Shown: in pieces, positions 36,535 through 45,405 of the stretch
Layout: every line of letters begins with the position of its first letter
Position numbering within the stretch: position 1 is the stretch's first letter
DNA from: JAGREO01 sp020446285
GTDB lineage: Bacteria > Pseudomonadota > Alphaproteobacteria > Geminicoccales > Geminicoccaceae
Length of the DNA: 64,000 nucleotides
NCBI GenBank assembly: GCA_041398005.1
Contig: JAWKVP010000010.1
Location: 62,001-126,000 of the forward strand
Reading direction: 5' to 3'
Program-made: the position numbers and the translations under genes
Notes under the pieces: generated by a model
Database searches by the model: none
Told to the model about the DNA's origin: nothing
What the model saw: the letters and a program-made list of their open reading frames with translations, nothing else

Positions 36535-37665
36535 ATGGACATTGACGATCTCTTCCGACGCATGGAAGCCGCCCACGCTTCCGACATGCATCTCTGTGTC
36601 GGCGAACCCGCGGTCCTTCGCTGCGACGGCGAACTCCGGCGGATCGACGGTGCCGCTCTCGGCGGCGGCGACATCACCGCCATTCTCGGCCGGCTGATGA
36701 CCGAAGCGCAGCATCACGAGTTCGAGAACGAGCGCGAGGTGGATTTCGCCGTCGACTTCGAGAAGAGCCGCTTTCGCGTCAATGCCTTCCACAACCGCCA
36801 GGGCCCGGCACTGGTGCTCAGGCATATCCAGTCCGATCCGCCGGCACTCGCCGATCTCGGCACACCCGACATCCTCGCCCGCCTGACTGCCCTCGAAAAG
36901 GGCCTGATCCTCGTCACCGGCCCCACAGGCTCGGGCAAGTCGAGCACCCTTGCCGCCATGATCCGCCAGATCAACGAGAGCAGTGCCCGCCACGTCATCA
37001 CCGTCGAGGATCCCATCGAGTTCATCCACACCTCGAAACGCTCGCTCATCACCCAGCGCGAGGTCGGCCGCGACACGGCGAGTTTCAGGCGGGCGCTGCG
37101 CAGCGCCCTGCGCGAGGATCCGGACGTGATCCTCGTCGGCGAGCTGCGCGACCACGAGACCATCGGCCTCGCACTCACCGCCGCCGAGACCGGCCATCTG
37201 GTGCTCGGCACGCTGCACACCACCTCGGCCCACCGCGCATTGCTGCGCATCGTCGACGCCATGCCCGCCGCCGAGCGCGACATGGCCCGGACCATGCTCG
37301 CCACCTCGCTGCAGGCGGTGATCGCCCAGACCCTCCTGCCGAAGACCGGCGGCGGCCGTGTCGGTGCCTACGAGATCCTCATCGGCACCCATGCGGTGCG
37401 CCACATGATCCAGGAAAACCAGCCCGCCCAGATCTATTCGGCGATGCAGATCGGTTCCGCCCACGGCATGCAGACCATGACCGACGCGGTGGGCGAACAT
37501 GTCCGCGCCGCCCGTGTCGACCCGGAGATCGCCCGGGAACTGATCCTCAGTCTCGGCGACGGCCAGGATCAGAAGAACGAGCCGCAGGTGGAGCGACGGG
37601 CGAGATCGCCCCAGCCGGAACCGGAACCCGCCGCCGGGCAGAAGGAGAAGGGATGGAGTTTCTGA
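36535..37665 (+). CDS. PilT-like twitching/retraction ATPase
   Basis: 376 aa type II/IV secretion ATPase of the PilT/PilU group. Residue 129 onward is the Walker A (GPTGSGKSS); VITVEDPIEF, the Walker B-like VILVGELRD and the His box HLVLGTLHTTSA (221-232) follow. The N-terminus MDIDDLFRRMEAAHASDMHL matches the usual PilT start, so ATG 36535 is preferred over the longer frame from 36478. The C-terminus is extended with a Pro/Gln-rich tail. It overlaps the start of the secretin gene by 13 bp. No PilB extension ATPase or PilC platform is present in the window. Confidence 0.9.
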   Translation: MDIDDLFRRMEAAHASDMHLCVGEPAVLRCDGELRRIDGAALGGGDITAILGRLMTEAQHHEFENEREVDFAVDFEKSRFRVNAFHNRQGPALVLRHIQSDPPALADLGTPDILARLTALEKGLILVTGPTGSGKSSTLAAMIRQINESSARHVITVEDPIEFIHTSKRSLITQREVGRDTASFRRALRSALREDPDVILVGELRDHETIGLALTAAETGHLVLGTLHTTSAHRALLRIVDAMPAAERDMARTMLATSLQAVIAQTLLPKTGGGRVGAYEILIGTHAVRHMIQENQPAQIYSAMQIGSAHGMQTMTDAVGEHVRAARVDPEIARELILSLGDGQDQKNEPQVERRARSPQPEPEPAAGQKEKGWSF

Positions 37666-39605
37666 ACATGTCGCATCCGTTCAGGCCCTGTTCCCTTCCA
37701 GCCGCCGGCCTCGGCTTTGCCGCGATCCTCGCCCTTTCCTCCTGCAATGGCGAGATCGATCTCGAGAAACCGGCACCGCATGACGAACTCGCCGGCCTGA
37801 CGCGCAAGGATTTCGCCGCCGCCCTCGAACGCCCGGAGGCGGCCCCGCCACCGATGGCAAGGCAAGCCGGACGTCCATCCGAGCGGGCACGCCGTCTCGC
37901 CGGCGAACGCGCACAGGTCGATCCGGGCCCGCTCGTCACCATCTCGGTCAACGAGACCGTGCCGCTCAAGGACGTGCTCATCAGCCTCGCCCGTCAGGCC
38001 GACCGCGAGATCGAGATCGATCCGCGCATCGAGGGCGGGATCATCCTGTCCGTGCGCAACCGCCCCTTTCTCAAGGTGATCGAGCGCATCGCCAAGCTCG
38101 GCGGCCTGCGCTTCACCATTCAGGAAGGCATCCTGCGGGTCGAGCTCGACGAGCCCTACAGCAAGTCCTACGAACTCTCCTTCCTCGATGTCGAGCGCGA
38201 GTTCACGAGTGCCGTCAGCACCTCGGTGAATGTCTACAGCGGCGGCGATTCGGGCAGCGGCGGCGGCGGCAACGGCTCGACCAACTCGATCAGCACGACA
38301 TCGAGCAACCATCTCTGGGAAGATGTCGAAAACACACTCACCCAGCTCCTCTCCTCGCACGCACCCGAGCGCCTCGTCGATCGCCCGATCGGCACGACGG
38401 CCCTTCTCCAGCTCCCCGAACAGAACGGGGAAGCGGTCAATCTCGGCACCGATTCCGGCAATCTCGCGGCGGCCATCGAGGGTGCCGAAGCCGTGACATC
38501 GGCGGTCTCCGCTGCACTCACGCCGCCCGCATCGACATCATCCCTCGCCACCGGCGCCGGCACGGCGGCGAACGGCAGTGGCAGTGGCAGCGCCGGCGGA
38601 ACGGGTGGCGGCGCCAGTCACTATTTCACTCTCAACCGCGCCGCCGGTCTCCTCAATGTCCATGCCACCGAACGCCAGCACGAGGCGATCGCCGACTATC
38701 TCGACCGGCTCGAACGTTCGCTCACGAGCCAGGTGCTGATCGAGGCGAAGATCCTCGAGGTCAGGCTCAATGACGAGTTCCACACCGGCATCAACTGGCG
38801 GATGGTGCTCGGCGACGCCTCGGCGGCGGCCCCGCTCGGCGGATCGCTCACCCCGAATCCCGGACCGTTCGACAATCTCATCACCGCCATTCCCAACGCC
38901 TTCAGCATCGCCATCGACAGCGACGATTTCGACGGCGTGCTCAGCCTCGTCGAGACCTTCGGCACCACCCGCACACTGTCCAGCCCGCGGGTGACGGTGC
39001 TGCAGGGACACACCGCCGTGCTCAAGGTCACCGAGAACCAGGTGTTCTTCCGCCTCGACTATGAACGCGAGGAGGATGACAGCGGTACCGACCGGATCAC
39101 CGTCAGCAGCGAGATCAACACCGTTCCGGTGGGTGTGGTGGTGACCGTGCAGCCGGCGATCGACCTTCGCGCCGAAACCGTATCCATGACCCTTCGCCCG
39201 ACCATCACGCGGGTGACCGGAACGGTCGACGATCCGGCCGTGAGCATCGCCTCCAACAACAGCGTGCGCTCGGTGGTGCCGGTGGTTGCGGTGCAGGAGA
39301 TCGACAGCGTGGTGAAGATGGATTCCGGCGACACCATCGTCATGGGCGGGCTGATGCAGGATGATGTCAGCCGCGACGACCAGGGCGTTCCCTTCCTTTC
39401 GACCATTCCGCTCTTGGGCAACCTGTTCAAGGCGCGGGACGAGGTGACCGACCGCAACGAGCTGGTCATCTTCCTGCGCGCCACCATCGTTCCCCGTGAC
39501 AATCCCGTCGACGACAAGGATCTCGACCTCTATCGCGAGTTCGCCCGCGATCCGAGGCCGTTCGCCGAACCGTCGGCCGGCCCGGCGCTGCCATCGACGC
39601 CATGA
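37653..39605 (+). CDS. MshL/PilQ-like secretin (outer-membrane lipoprotein)
   Basis: 650 aa. The lipobox LALSSC puts the lipidated Cys at 31. N-domains for periplasmic contact follow (VTISVNETVPLKDVLISLAR, then PFLKVIERIAKLGGLRFTIQ). After a Gly/Ser-rich, low-complexity stretch comes the secretin core: LNVHATERQHEAIADYLDRL, QVLIEAKILEVRLNDEFHTG, TLSSPRVTVLQGHTAVLKV, then VKMDSGDTIVMGGLMQDDV and FLSTIPLLGNLFKARD. This is the pattern of MSHA-type MshL. AAGGAG sits just before ATG 37653. The secretin makes the outer-membrane pore for pilus or pseudopilus assembly. Confidence 0.9.
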   Translation: MEFLNMSHPFRPCSLPAAGLGFAAILALSSCNGEIDLEKPAPHDELAGLTRKDFAAALERPEAAPPPMARQAGRPSERARRLAGERAQVDPGPLVTISVNETVPLKDVLISLARQADREIEIDPRIEGGIILSVRNRPFLKVIERIAKLGGLRFTIQEGILRVELDEPYSKSYELSFLDVEREFTSAVSTSVNVYSGGDSGSGGGGNGSTNSISTTSSNHLWEDVENTLTQLLSSHAPERLVDRPIGTTALLQLPEQNGEAVNLGTDSGNLAAAIEGAEAVTSAVSAALTPPASTSSLATGAGTAANGSGSGSAGGTGGGASHYFTLNRAAGLLNVHATERQHEAIADYLDRLERSLTSQVLIEAKILEVRLNDEFHTGINWRMVLGDASAAAPLGGSLTPNPGPFDNLITAIPNAFSIAIDSDDFDGVLSLVETFGTTRTLSSPRVTVLQGHTAVLKVTENQVFFRLDYEREEDDSGTDRITVSSEINTVPVGVVVTVQPAIDLRAETVSMTLRPTITRVTGTVDDPAVSIASNNSVRSVVPVVAVQEIDSVVKMDSGDTIVMGGLMQDDVSRDDQGVPFLSTIPLLGNLFKARDEVTDRNELVIFLRATIVPRDNPVDDKDLDLYREFARDPRPFAEPSAGPALPSTP

Positions 39606-39625
39606 CGACATGACAACATGATGAC

Positions 39626-40453
39626 ATGACGACGCACACCAGTTCCCGCAGCCGCCCCGCCCGCATGGCGGCGCTGATCCGCTATTTCCTCGTCCGCGCG
39701 ATCGCCGACCGGCTGATCGCCGCCTGGCCCTTCCTGCTCGTCGCCATCGCCATGCTGGCACTTGCCGTCGGTCAGGGGATGATGCTCGAAAAGGCCGAGG
39801 CGTCACTCACCTTCCTTGCCGCCGCGAGCCGTCTGGCACTGGTTCTGGTGACGGTGAGCCATACCGCCATCTGGATCTCCCGCGACTTCGAGAGCAAGGA
39901 GATCGAGCTGCTCGCGAGCAAGGCGGCGGGACGCCTCGATCTTCTCCTTGCGATGCTCGCATGTGTCGTCATCCTCGCCTTCGCCATGGCCGTCCTGATC
40001 CCGCTCGCGGCCCTGCCCTTCGCCGTCGCCGGAACCGACGGGCTGGTCCTGTGGACCGTCACGCTTGCCCTCGAGGCGGCCCTTGCCGGCACGCTCACCC
40101 TCTTTGTCGCACTGGCCATCCCCAATCCGGTCATCGCCATTCTGGCGGCCGTCGGCTGGTATGTGCTCGCACGCCTCTCGGGCACCCTGCTCGGGACCGC
40201 CGGAATTCCGGGCGAGGGCCAGGAGGCCCTCATGGCGCCGGCCAGCGGTGTGGATGCCGGGATCTGGCTCGACCGGGGCATGCATCTCGTCTCGCTGCTG
40301 CTGCCGCGCCTCGATCTCATGGCACAGGGCGACTGGCTCGTGCATGCGCCGGCGATCACCGGCATGCTCGCCCTGACCGTGCTGCAATGCATCGTCCATA
40401 CGGGGCTGATCGCCACCGCCGCCTTTCTCGATTTCCGCCGCCGGGCCTTCTGA
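39626..40453 (+). CDS. Polytopic membrane protein, ABC-2-like, unknown function
   Basis: 275 aa with about six hydrophobic helices, including AWPFLLVAIAMLALAVGQGM, LLLAMLACVVILAFAMAVLI and VIAILAAVGWYVLARLSGTL. The pattern resembles ABC-2-type permeases; the SRDFESKEIELLASKAAGR loop between helices is similar to those in exporter permeases. No ATPase gene is next to it. It sits in the secretin-pilT-pseudopilin gene row with 20 bp from the secretin stop, where an ATGAC-rich microrepeat (39602-39635) surrounds the start. Cellular role unknown. Confidence 0.6.
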   Translation: MTTHTSSRSRPARMAALIRYFLVRAIADRLIAAWPFLLVAIAMLALAVGQGMMLEKAEASLTFLAAASRLALVLVTVSHTAIWISRDFESKEIELLASKAAGRLDLLLAMLACVVILAFAMAVLIPLAALPFAVAGTDGLVLWTVTLALEAALAGTLTLFVALAIPNPVIAILAAVGWYVLARLSGTLLGTAGIPGEGQEALMAPASGVDAGIWLDRGMHLVSLLLPRLDLMAQGDWLVHAPAITGMLALTVLQCIVHTGLIATAAFLDFRRRAF

Positions 40454-40457
40454 ATCC

Positions 40458-41198
40458 ATGACCGCGACCGGCATGCGATCCCCGCTCCGTCGGTTGGCAC
40501 CGGCCGGTATCGCCCTCGTCCTGCTCGGCGCGCAACTGGCGCTCGGCCTCGCCCTCGAACGGCAGAGGGCGAGACCCGCCGGCATCCTGCCGCCACCGCC
40601 ATCGCCGCGGGCACTCCTCGTCAGGGGGCTCGGCGACCGTCAGCTCGCCTACCGCCTCGGCGCGCTCGAACTGCAGGAAGCGGGCGATGGCGGCGGGGTC
40701 GTGACCCCTCTCCTTCTCTACGATTACGACCGCCTCGCCGGCTGGCTCGATGCGGTCGACCGGCTCGATCCGAAGGCCGGCCATGTCATGGCCATGGCCA
40801 CCTACTATTTCGCTCTCGCCACCGATCCGGCAAAGGTGCGGCGGATGGTGGCGTTCGTCGTCGAGGCGTTCGAACGCCACCCCGAAAGCCGCTGGCGGTT
40901 TCTCGCCCACGCCGCCTATCTCGCCCGCTTCAGGCTGCATGACCGCGCTTATGCGCTCGAGATCGCCCGCCGCCTCGCCTCGCTCGACATCGAGGGCCTG
41001 CCCGTCTGGACCAGGCAGATGCCGGCCTTCGTGCTGGCCGACATGGGCGAGGACGAGGCCGCCGCCGACCTGATGAACGCCATCCTCGACAGCGACCCCG
41101 GCCTGTCATCCGCCGAACGGCGGCTGATGACCGATTTCATCGACCGCCACCGTGCGGCCGAGCTGAATGTCGACGGACTTCGCCGGCGCAAGCCATGA
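40458..41198 (+). CDS. Membrane-anchored helical-repeat (TPR-like) protein, unknown
   Basis: 246 aa. One N-terminal helix (LAPAGIALVLLGAQLALGLA) followed by a Pro-rich spacer. It then has a domain of paired helices (LAYRLGALELQEAG, VMAMATYYFALATDPAKV, RWRFLAHAAYLARFRLHD, YALEIARRLASL), in a TPR or Sel1-like style. Probably periplasmic. Only 4 bp separate it from the preceding membrane protein gene, so it belongs to the same transcript. It may be a scaffold for the pilus or secretion machinery. Confidence 0.55.
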   Translation: MTATGMRSPLRRLAPAGIALVLLGAQLALGLALERQRARPAGILPPPPSPRALLVRGLGDRQLAYRLGALELQEAGDGGGVVTPLLLYDYDRLAGWLDAVDRLDPKAGHVMAMATYYFALATDPAKVRRMVAFVVEAFERHPESRWRFLAHAAYLARFRLHDRAYALEIARRLASLDIEGLPVWTRQMPAFVLADMGEDEAAADLMNAILDSDPGLSSAERRLMTDFIDRHRAAELNVDGLRRRKP

Positions 41199-41297
41199 CC
41201 GACCGGCGCATTTCTTCAACACGCTGCTAACCCGCCATTGACGAAAAGGGTTCATAATCGGCGATCGACCGCAGATTTCTTCGCGACGGAGTGTGAG

Positions 41298-42212
41298 ATG
41301 ATCAGCAGGAAAACCGCCCTGCCGGCCGCTGGAAAGGAAATCGTCCGGGCCATCCCCGAGCGCCGCGCGGCACGGCTGCACGAAGCGCCGCCCGTTCCCG
41401 CATGCGAGGCGGGCTTCTCGCTCGTCGAGATGGCGATCGTCATGACCATCATGGGGCTGGTCCTCGCAAGCGGCGTCAGCCTGCTCGGCGGTCAGGTCGA
41501 TGCCGGTCGCCAGAAGGCGACCAAGACCCGGTTGCAGGCGCTCGAACAGTCCCTCACCGCTTTTTATGTCTGGAACGACCGCCTGCCCTGCCCGGCCGAC
41601 GGCCGGCTCGACAGCAGCGATGCCAGTTACGGGCGTTCGCAGCCCGAAACGAGCGGTTCCTGCGATACCAGCGCCGTCACCGCCGCCGAGAGCGTGATCC
41701 CCTGGCGCACCCTCGGCCTGCAGGAAAGCGAATCGCTCGACGGCTGGGGCCGCCGCATCAGCTATCAGGTCAGCCCGGAACTCACCGCCAGCGGCTCGAC
41801 CCTCGATGGCAGCCTCGTCGTGCGCGATGGCAGTGCCGCCGTCAGCGGCACTGCCGAACTCACCGACAGGGCCGCCTTCGTCCTCTTCAGCCATGGCGAG
41901 AACGGCCACGGCGCCTGGCTTTCCACCGGCACCCGCATGTCCACCACCCCGGCCTCGACCGACGAGGCGCTGAACAATAGCGGCTCCTCTCCGTTCGCCG
42001 ACCGGCGCCTCGTCGGGGTTCTCGACGAGGATTACGACGACATGCTCATCTGGCGCGAACGCCCCTTCCTGCTCCAGTCGACCGGTGCCACCTTCAACGG
42101 CACGGCCTGCACCGCAGCCACCAGCCTGTGGAGCAGCGAAGGCTGTTCCGTCGACAGCTCGCCCGATGCCTGCATCGTCGCCGAGGCCCTGCTTTCCCGC
42201 TGCAGCACCTGA
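41298..42212 (+). CDS. Type II/IV pseudopilin with long leader
   Basis: 304 aa. Prepilin N-methylation motif CEAGFSLVEMAIVMTIMGLV: Gly before Phe at the cleavage site, Glu at mature position 5, and a hydrophobic helix. The leader before the cleavage site is about 39 residues, longer than the usual 6-25. After the helix comes a globular, Ser/Thr- and Asp-rich domain with several Cys near the C-terminus (TACTAATSLW, SEGCSVD, SPDACIV, LSRCST). The ATG at 41298 has GGAG about 7 nt before it. It is the last gene of the secretin row. A prepilin peptidase must come from elsewhere. Confidence 0.75.
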   Translation: MISRKTALPAAGKEIVRAIPERRAARLHEAPPVPACEAGFSLVEMAIVMTIMGLVLASGVSLLGGQVDAGRQKATKTRLQALEQSLTAFYVWNDRLPCPADGRLDSSDASYGRSQPETSGSCDTSAVTAAESVIPWRTLGLQESESLDGWGRRISYQVSPELTASGSTLDGSLVVRDGSAAVSGTAELTDRAAFVLFSHGENGHGAWLSTGTRMSTTPASTDEALNNSGSSPFADRRLVGVLDEDYDDMLIWRERPFLLQSTGATFNGTACTAATSLWSSEGCSVDSSPDACIVAEALLSRCST

Positions 42213-42239
42213 CCCCCTCCACTCCCGCCACCTTGCGGG

Positions 42240-42499
42240 ACTGGAGCCGAAGCAACGACCAGCGACCGACCGGGAGTGACGCCTGAACGCAAGGGCAAAC
42301 TCCGGAGGAGCAAAGCGACGACTAGCGACCGACCGGGAGCGCAGCCTGCGTGGCGCCTGAACGCAAAAGCAAACTCCGGAGGAGCAAAGCTCCGACCAGC
42401 GACCGACCGGGAGCGCAGCCTGCGTGGCGCTTGAACGCAAAAGCCAAACTCCGGAGGAGCAAAGCTCCGACCGGGAGTGGCGCCTGAACGCAAGGCCAG
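42240..42499. repeat. 74-75 bp tandem repeat block between convergent genes
   Basis: The segment AAACTCCGGAGGAGCAAAGC recurs at 42297, 42371 and 42446, with periods of 74 and 75 bp; a partial unit precedes it from about 42240. Each unit contains GACCGACCGGGAG and CCTGAACGCAA. The block fills the gap between the pseudopilin stop (42212) and the end of the GGDEF-EAL gene (42526). It has no start codon with ribosome-binding site. Confidence 0.85.
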
Positions 42500-42502
42500 T
42501 AT

Positions 42503-42522
42503 CCCGCTGCGAGCAGCGGGAT
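42503..42522 (-). terminator. Hairpin downstream of the GGDEF-EAL gene
   Basis: CCCGCTGC (42504-42511) and GCAGCGGG (42513-42520 region) form a tight stem just beyond the stop codon of the leftward gene. A short A/T run follows. It could serve as a terminator for either convergent transcript. Confidence 0.45.
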
Positions 42523-42525
42523 TTC

Positions 42526-45000
42526 CTACATCATCAGCGATCTGTCCTCGTTCATCCGTTCGAGCAGGGGCAGCCAGGAGCGGTTCTTCATCCATGTGCC
42601 GAAATCGTCGCCCTGCAGCGGCCTCGAGATGAAATAGCCCTGGATCTCGTCACAGCCGATATCACGCAGATAGCGGATCTGCTCGACCGTCTCGACGCCC
42701 TCGCCGATCACCTTCATGCCCAGTTCCCGGCTGAGATTGACGAAGGTGCGCACGATGCTGCGGTCGCGCGCGCTCTTCTCGATCTTCATGACGAATGAGC
42801 GGTCGATCTTCAGCCGGTCGAGCGGCAGGTCGCGCAGATAGGCGAGCGACGAATAGCCGGTGCCGAAATCGTCGAGCGAGATCCTGACACCGAGATCGTG
42901 CAGCCTGCCGATGATCGCCTCGCTCGAGCGGCGGTCGCGCACCAGCACGCCCTCGGTGAGCTCGACCTCGAGCAGGTGCGGCGGCAGGCCGCTCGATTCG
43001 AGCGCATCCTCGACCAGCCCGACGAGCTGCGAACGGTGGAAATGGGCACCCGAGAGATTGACCGCGATGGCGAGATCGATGCCATGCTCGCGATGGAACG
43101 CCATGGCCTTGCGGCATCCCTCGCGGATGACGTGACGGTCGATGTCGATGATGAGATGGCTGCTTTCGGCCACCGGAATGAACTCGCCCGGACTGACATG
43201 TTCGCCCTTCACCGGATCGTACCAGCGAAGCAATGCCTCGACACCATGGACCTCGCCATCCTCGAGCGACAGTTTGGGCTGCAGCGCCAGATCGAATTCC
43301 CGGTCGCGCAAGGCCCGCTTGATCGACAGTTCGAGGTCGCGGCGGCGCGCCCTGAGCCGGGCGATCTCCGGATCGTAGATCATCCACGATCCGCGCCCCA
43401 CCTGCTTGGCCCGGTAGAGTGCGAGATCGGCGCGCGAGAGCAGGTCGTCGGCGGTATCGGCATGGTCGGGATGCGCGGCGATGCCGATGGTGGCGCGCAC
43501 GGAAAGATGCTGGTCGTTGATGACGATGGTGTCGGCGAAGATCCTCATCACCACCTCGGCGAGCCGCCTGAAGATGTCGACATCGCCGAAGCTGCTGACC
43601 GCGACGGCGAACTGGTCGGCGCCGATGCGTGCCGCCATGCCGCCATCGGGCAGGCTCGAGAGCAGGCGGTTGGCGACCACCTTGAGCACCTCGTCGCCGG
43701 TCTTGTGGCCGAAGGCGTCGTTGATCTCCTTGAAACCGTCGAGATCGATGAGAAGGATGATGGTGCGGAAATCCTCGCCCGGCGAGGTTTCCAGCATGCA
43801 CTCCACCGTATCGTTGAAGAAAGCGCGATTGCCGAGGCCGGTGAGCATGTCGTAGGAGGCAAGGAAGCGATAGCGCCGCTCGCTGGTCGCGAGCGCCTCC
43901 TCGCGCTGGCGGATTTCCGAGATGTCGCTGCGGGTGCCGACGATGCCGCCATCGGCGGTGCGCCGCTCGGACACGCGGATCACCCTGCCATCGACGAGTT
44001 TCTGCTCGAGCACGCGCCCGTCGGCACGCGCGTGCGACGCCACCCTCTCCTCGAGATAGGCCTTGGGATCGTCGGCGCCGCCGTCATATTCCCCGGCCTC
44101 GATCCCCCGTTCGATCAGTTCCCGAAAGGAGATGCCCGGCTGCATGAAGGCCGCCGAACGCGGATAGAGATTGCGATATTGCTGATTGCAGAGCGCCAGC
44201 CTGTCATCCCTGTCGAACAGGACGAAACCGTCATTGAGGCTCTCGATCGCCTCGATCAGGCGGGTGCGTTCCTCGGCGAGCAATTGTTCGGCCTGCTGCT
44301 GCCGCTCGAGGACCCGCTCGCGGTGGAAGATGACGAAAGCGGCGGCGGCGGCGACGGTCACGAGCAGGGCGATCACGCTTACCAGAAGGTCGCGCACATA
44401 GCCGATCTGCTTTTGCTGGGCGAGGAGTTCGCTGTCGAAGATGTCGCCGAAGCTGCGATAGATGCTCTCGGACCTGACCATCAGCCAGCCGGCACTTTCC
44501 GCGAGCCCCCAGACCCTGAAACTGTCGGAGAAGTTCCCGGCGACAATGAATTCCTCGACGAGATCACTCAGCCCGCTCGCCTCGGCGCGCCACTGCGGAT
44601 AGCCCGGAACCCGTTCGGCGAGCCATGCGCTCCTGTCCGCATGCAGGCGGGCGCGGAAGTTCTCGCCGGCCTCGACGAGCCGTTCGATGGCCGCCCGTTC
44701 GGGGCCGCTTCGATAGAGGAAGTCGAGCGCGCGGGTAAGCTCGGCAGTGTCGGTCTTGACGGTGTTCATCTCCATCGTCACCGACAGCCCGAACCGCGGC
44801 AGATCTTCCTGCAGACCCGAGAGCGAACGCGCCAGTTCGAAGGTGAAATAGCCCACCATCAGCGCCATGAGCGCAATCGCGGCCATCGTCGGCCACGAGC
44901 GACAGCAACGCGGACCGGAACTCCCGGTCATCGGCACTGCCGCCGCCGTATGGACATGCGGATGAATGGCCGCCTGCACATGACGATCCCGATCTGTCAT
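42526..45000 (-). CDS. Membrane PAS-GGDEF-EAL protein with degenerate GGDEF
   Basis: 824 aa. N-terminal membrane helix (MAAIALMALMVGYFTFELA), a periplasmic helical domain to about residue 205, a second helix (LLVSVIALLVTVAAAAAFVI), then a PAS domain (IESLNDGFVLFDRDDRLALCN) with a PAC-like end. The GGDEF domain keeps LIDLDGFKEINDAFGHKTGD, but its signature is IGADQFAVA instead of GGDEF, so diguanylate cyclase activity is doubtful. The EAL domain has VEALLRW, AVNLSGA, VELTEGV, LDDFGTGYSSL, LKIDRSF, EGVETV and IQGYF, which fits an active c-di-GMP phosphodiesterase. The A/T-rich stretch 45028-45072 upstream is the likely promoter. Confidence 0.9.
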   Translation of the reverse strand: MTDRDRHVQAAIHPHVHTAAAVPMTGSSGPRCCRSWPTMAAIALMALMVGYFTFELARSLSGLQEDLPRFGLSVTMEMNTVKTDTAELTRALDFLYRSGPERAAIERLVEAGENFRARLHADRSAWLAERVPGYPQWRAEASGLSDLVEEFIVAGNFSDSFRVWGLAESAGWLMVRSESIYRSFGDIFDSELLAQQKQIGYVRDLLVSVIALLVTVAAAAAFVIFHRERVLERQQQAEQLLAEERTRLIEAIESLNDGFVLFDRDDRLALCNQQYRNLYPRSAAFMQPGISFRELIERGIEAGEYDGGADDPKAYLEERVASHARADGRVLEQKLVDGRVIRVSERRTADGGIVGTRSDISEIRQREEALATSERRYRFLASYDMLTGLGNRAFFNDTVECMLETSPGEDFRTIILLIDLDGFKEINDAFGHKTGDEVLKVVANRLLSSLPDGGMAARIGADQFAVAVSSFGDVDIFRRLAEVVMRIFADTIVINDQHLSVRATIGIAAHPDHADTADDLLSRADLALYRAKQVGRGSWMIYDPEIARLRARRRDLELSIKRALRDREFDLALQPKLSLEDGEVHGVEALLRWYDPVKGEHVSPGEFIPVAESSHLIIDIDRHVIREGCRKAMAFHREHGIDLAIAVNLSGAHFHRSQLVGLVEDALESSGLPPHLLEVELTEGVLVRDRRSSEAIIGRLHDLGVRISLDDFGTGYSSLAYLRDLPLDRLKIDRSFVMKIEKSARDRSIVRTFVNLSRELGMKVIGEGVETVEQIRYLRDIGCDEIQGYFISRPLQGDDFGTWMKNRSWLPLLERMNEDRSLMM

Positions 45001-45027
45001 TCCAACATCCGGGCATTCTCGTCGATG

Positions 45028-45072
45028 GAATTAAAAAAAAAGTTTAAATAATTTACAATATTATTTTGGTGT
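45028..45072 (-). promoter_or_regulatory. AT-rich promoter region of the PAS-GGDEF-EAL gene
   Basis: Continuous A/T-rich stretch with a run of nine A residues, immediately upstream of the leftward start at 45000. Exact promoter boxes are not assigned. Confidence 0.45.
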
Positions 45073-45114
45073 TAAATCCGGCCGTTCCTTGCCGGCTCCG
45101 CTCTCAACACGCTG

Positions 45115-45405
45115 TCACCCCTCCTTGCGAAGCTCGGCGATGGGCGCAAGGCCCCTGTCCCGGAAGACGCGGTCGAGCCCCTCCATCAACAGGTCGTGCA
45201 TCTTGCAGCGTTCCTCGAAGGCGAGCCGGCGCATCTGTTCATAGACCGGCAGGGGCAGATAGACGGTCTGCTGCTTGATCGGTTTCCTTTCGGGCAGTGT
45301 CCGCGCCTTCGGTGCCGGAGCCGGTTCCGGGGCGGTGACCGGTGTGGCCTGTGCTCCATCGGTGAGAATGGATTCAAGCGATGTTCTTTTGCTGCGTCGG
45401 CTCAT
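45115..45405 (-). CDS. Ribbon-helix-helix-like partition/regulatory protein
   Basis: 96 aa. The N-terminal 45 residues are basic and Pro-rich and look disordered. The C-terminal half reads as a ribbon-helix-helix: strand KQQTVYLPLPVYEQMRR, then helices RLAFEERCKMHDLLMEGL and DRVFRDRGL. Such small proteins paired with ParA bind the centromere site and repress the operon (ParG/Omega-like). The start overlaps the ParA stop region by 32 bp. A chromosomal toxin-antitoxin regulator is less likely given this partner. Confidence 0.7.
   Translation of the reverse strand: MSRRSKRTSLESILTDGAQATPVTAPEPAPAPKARTLPERKPIKQQTVYLPLPVYEQMRRLAFEERCKMHDLLMEGLDRVFRDRGLAPIAELRKEG

Noticed and set aside
42032..42595. 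Minus-strand frame through the tandem repeat
   Set aside because: The apparent protein repeats are only the translated 74-75 bp DNA units; no start site or domain is present.
42898..45051. Plus-strand frame of 717 residues
   Set aside because: Antisense to the PAS-GGDEF-EAL gene.
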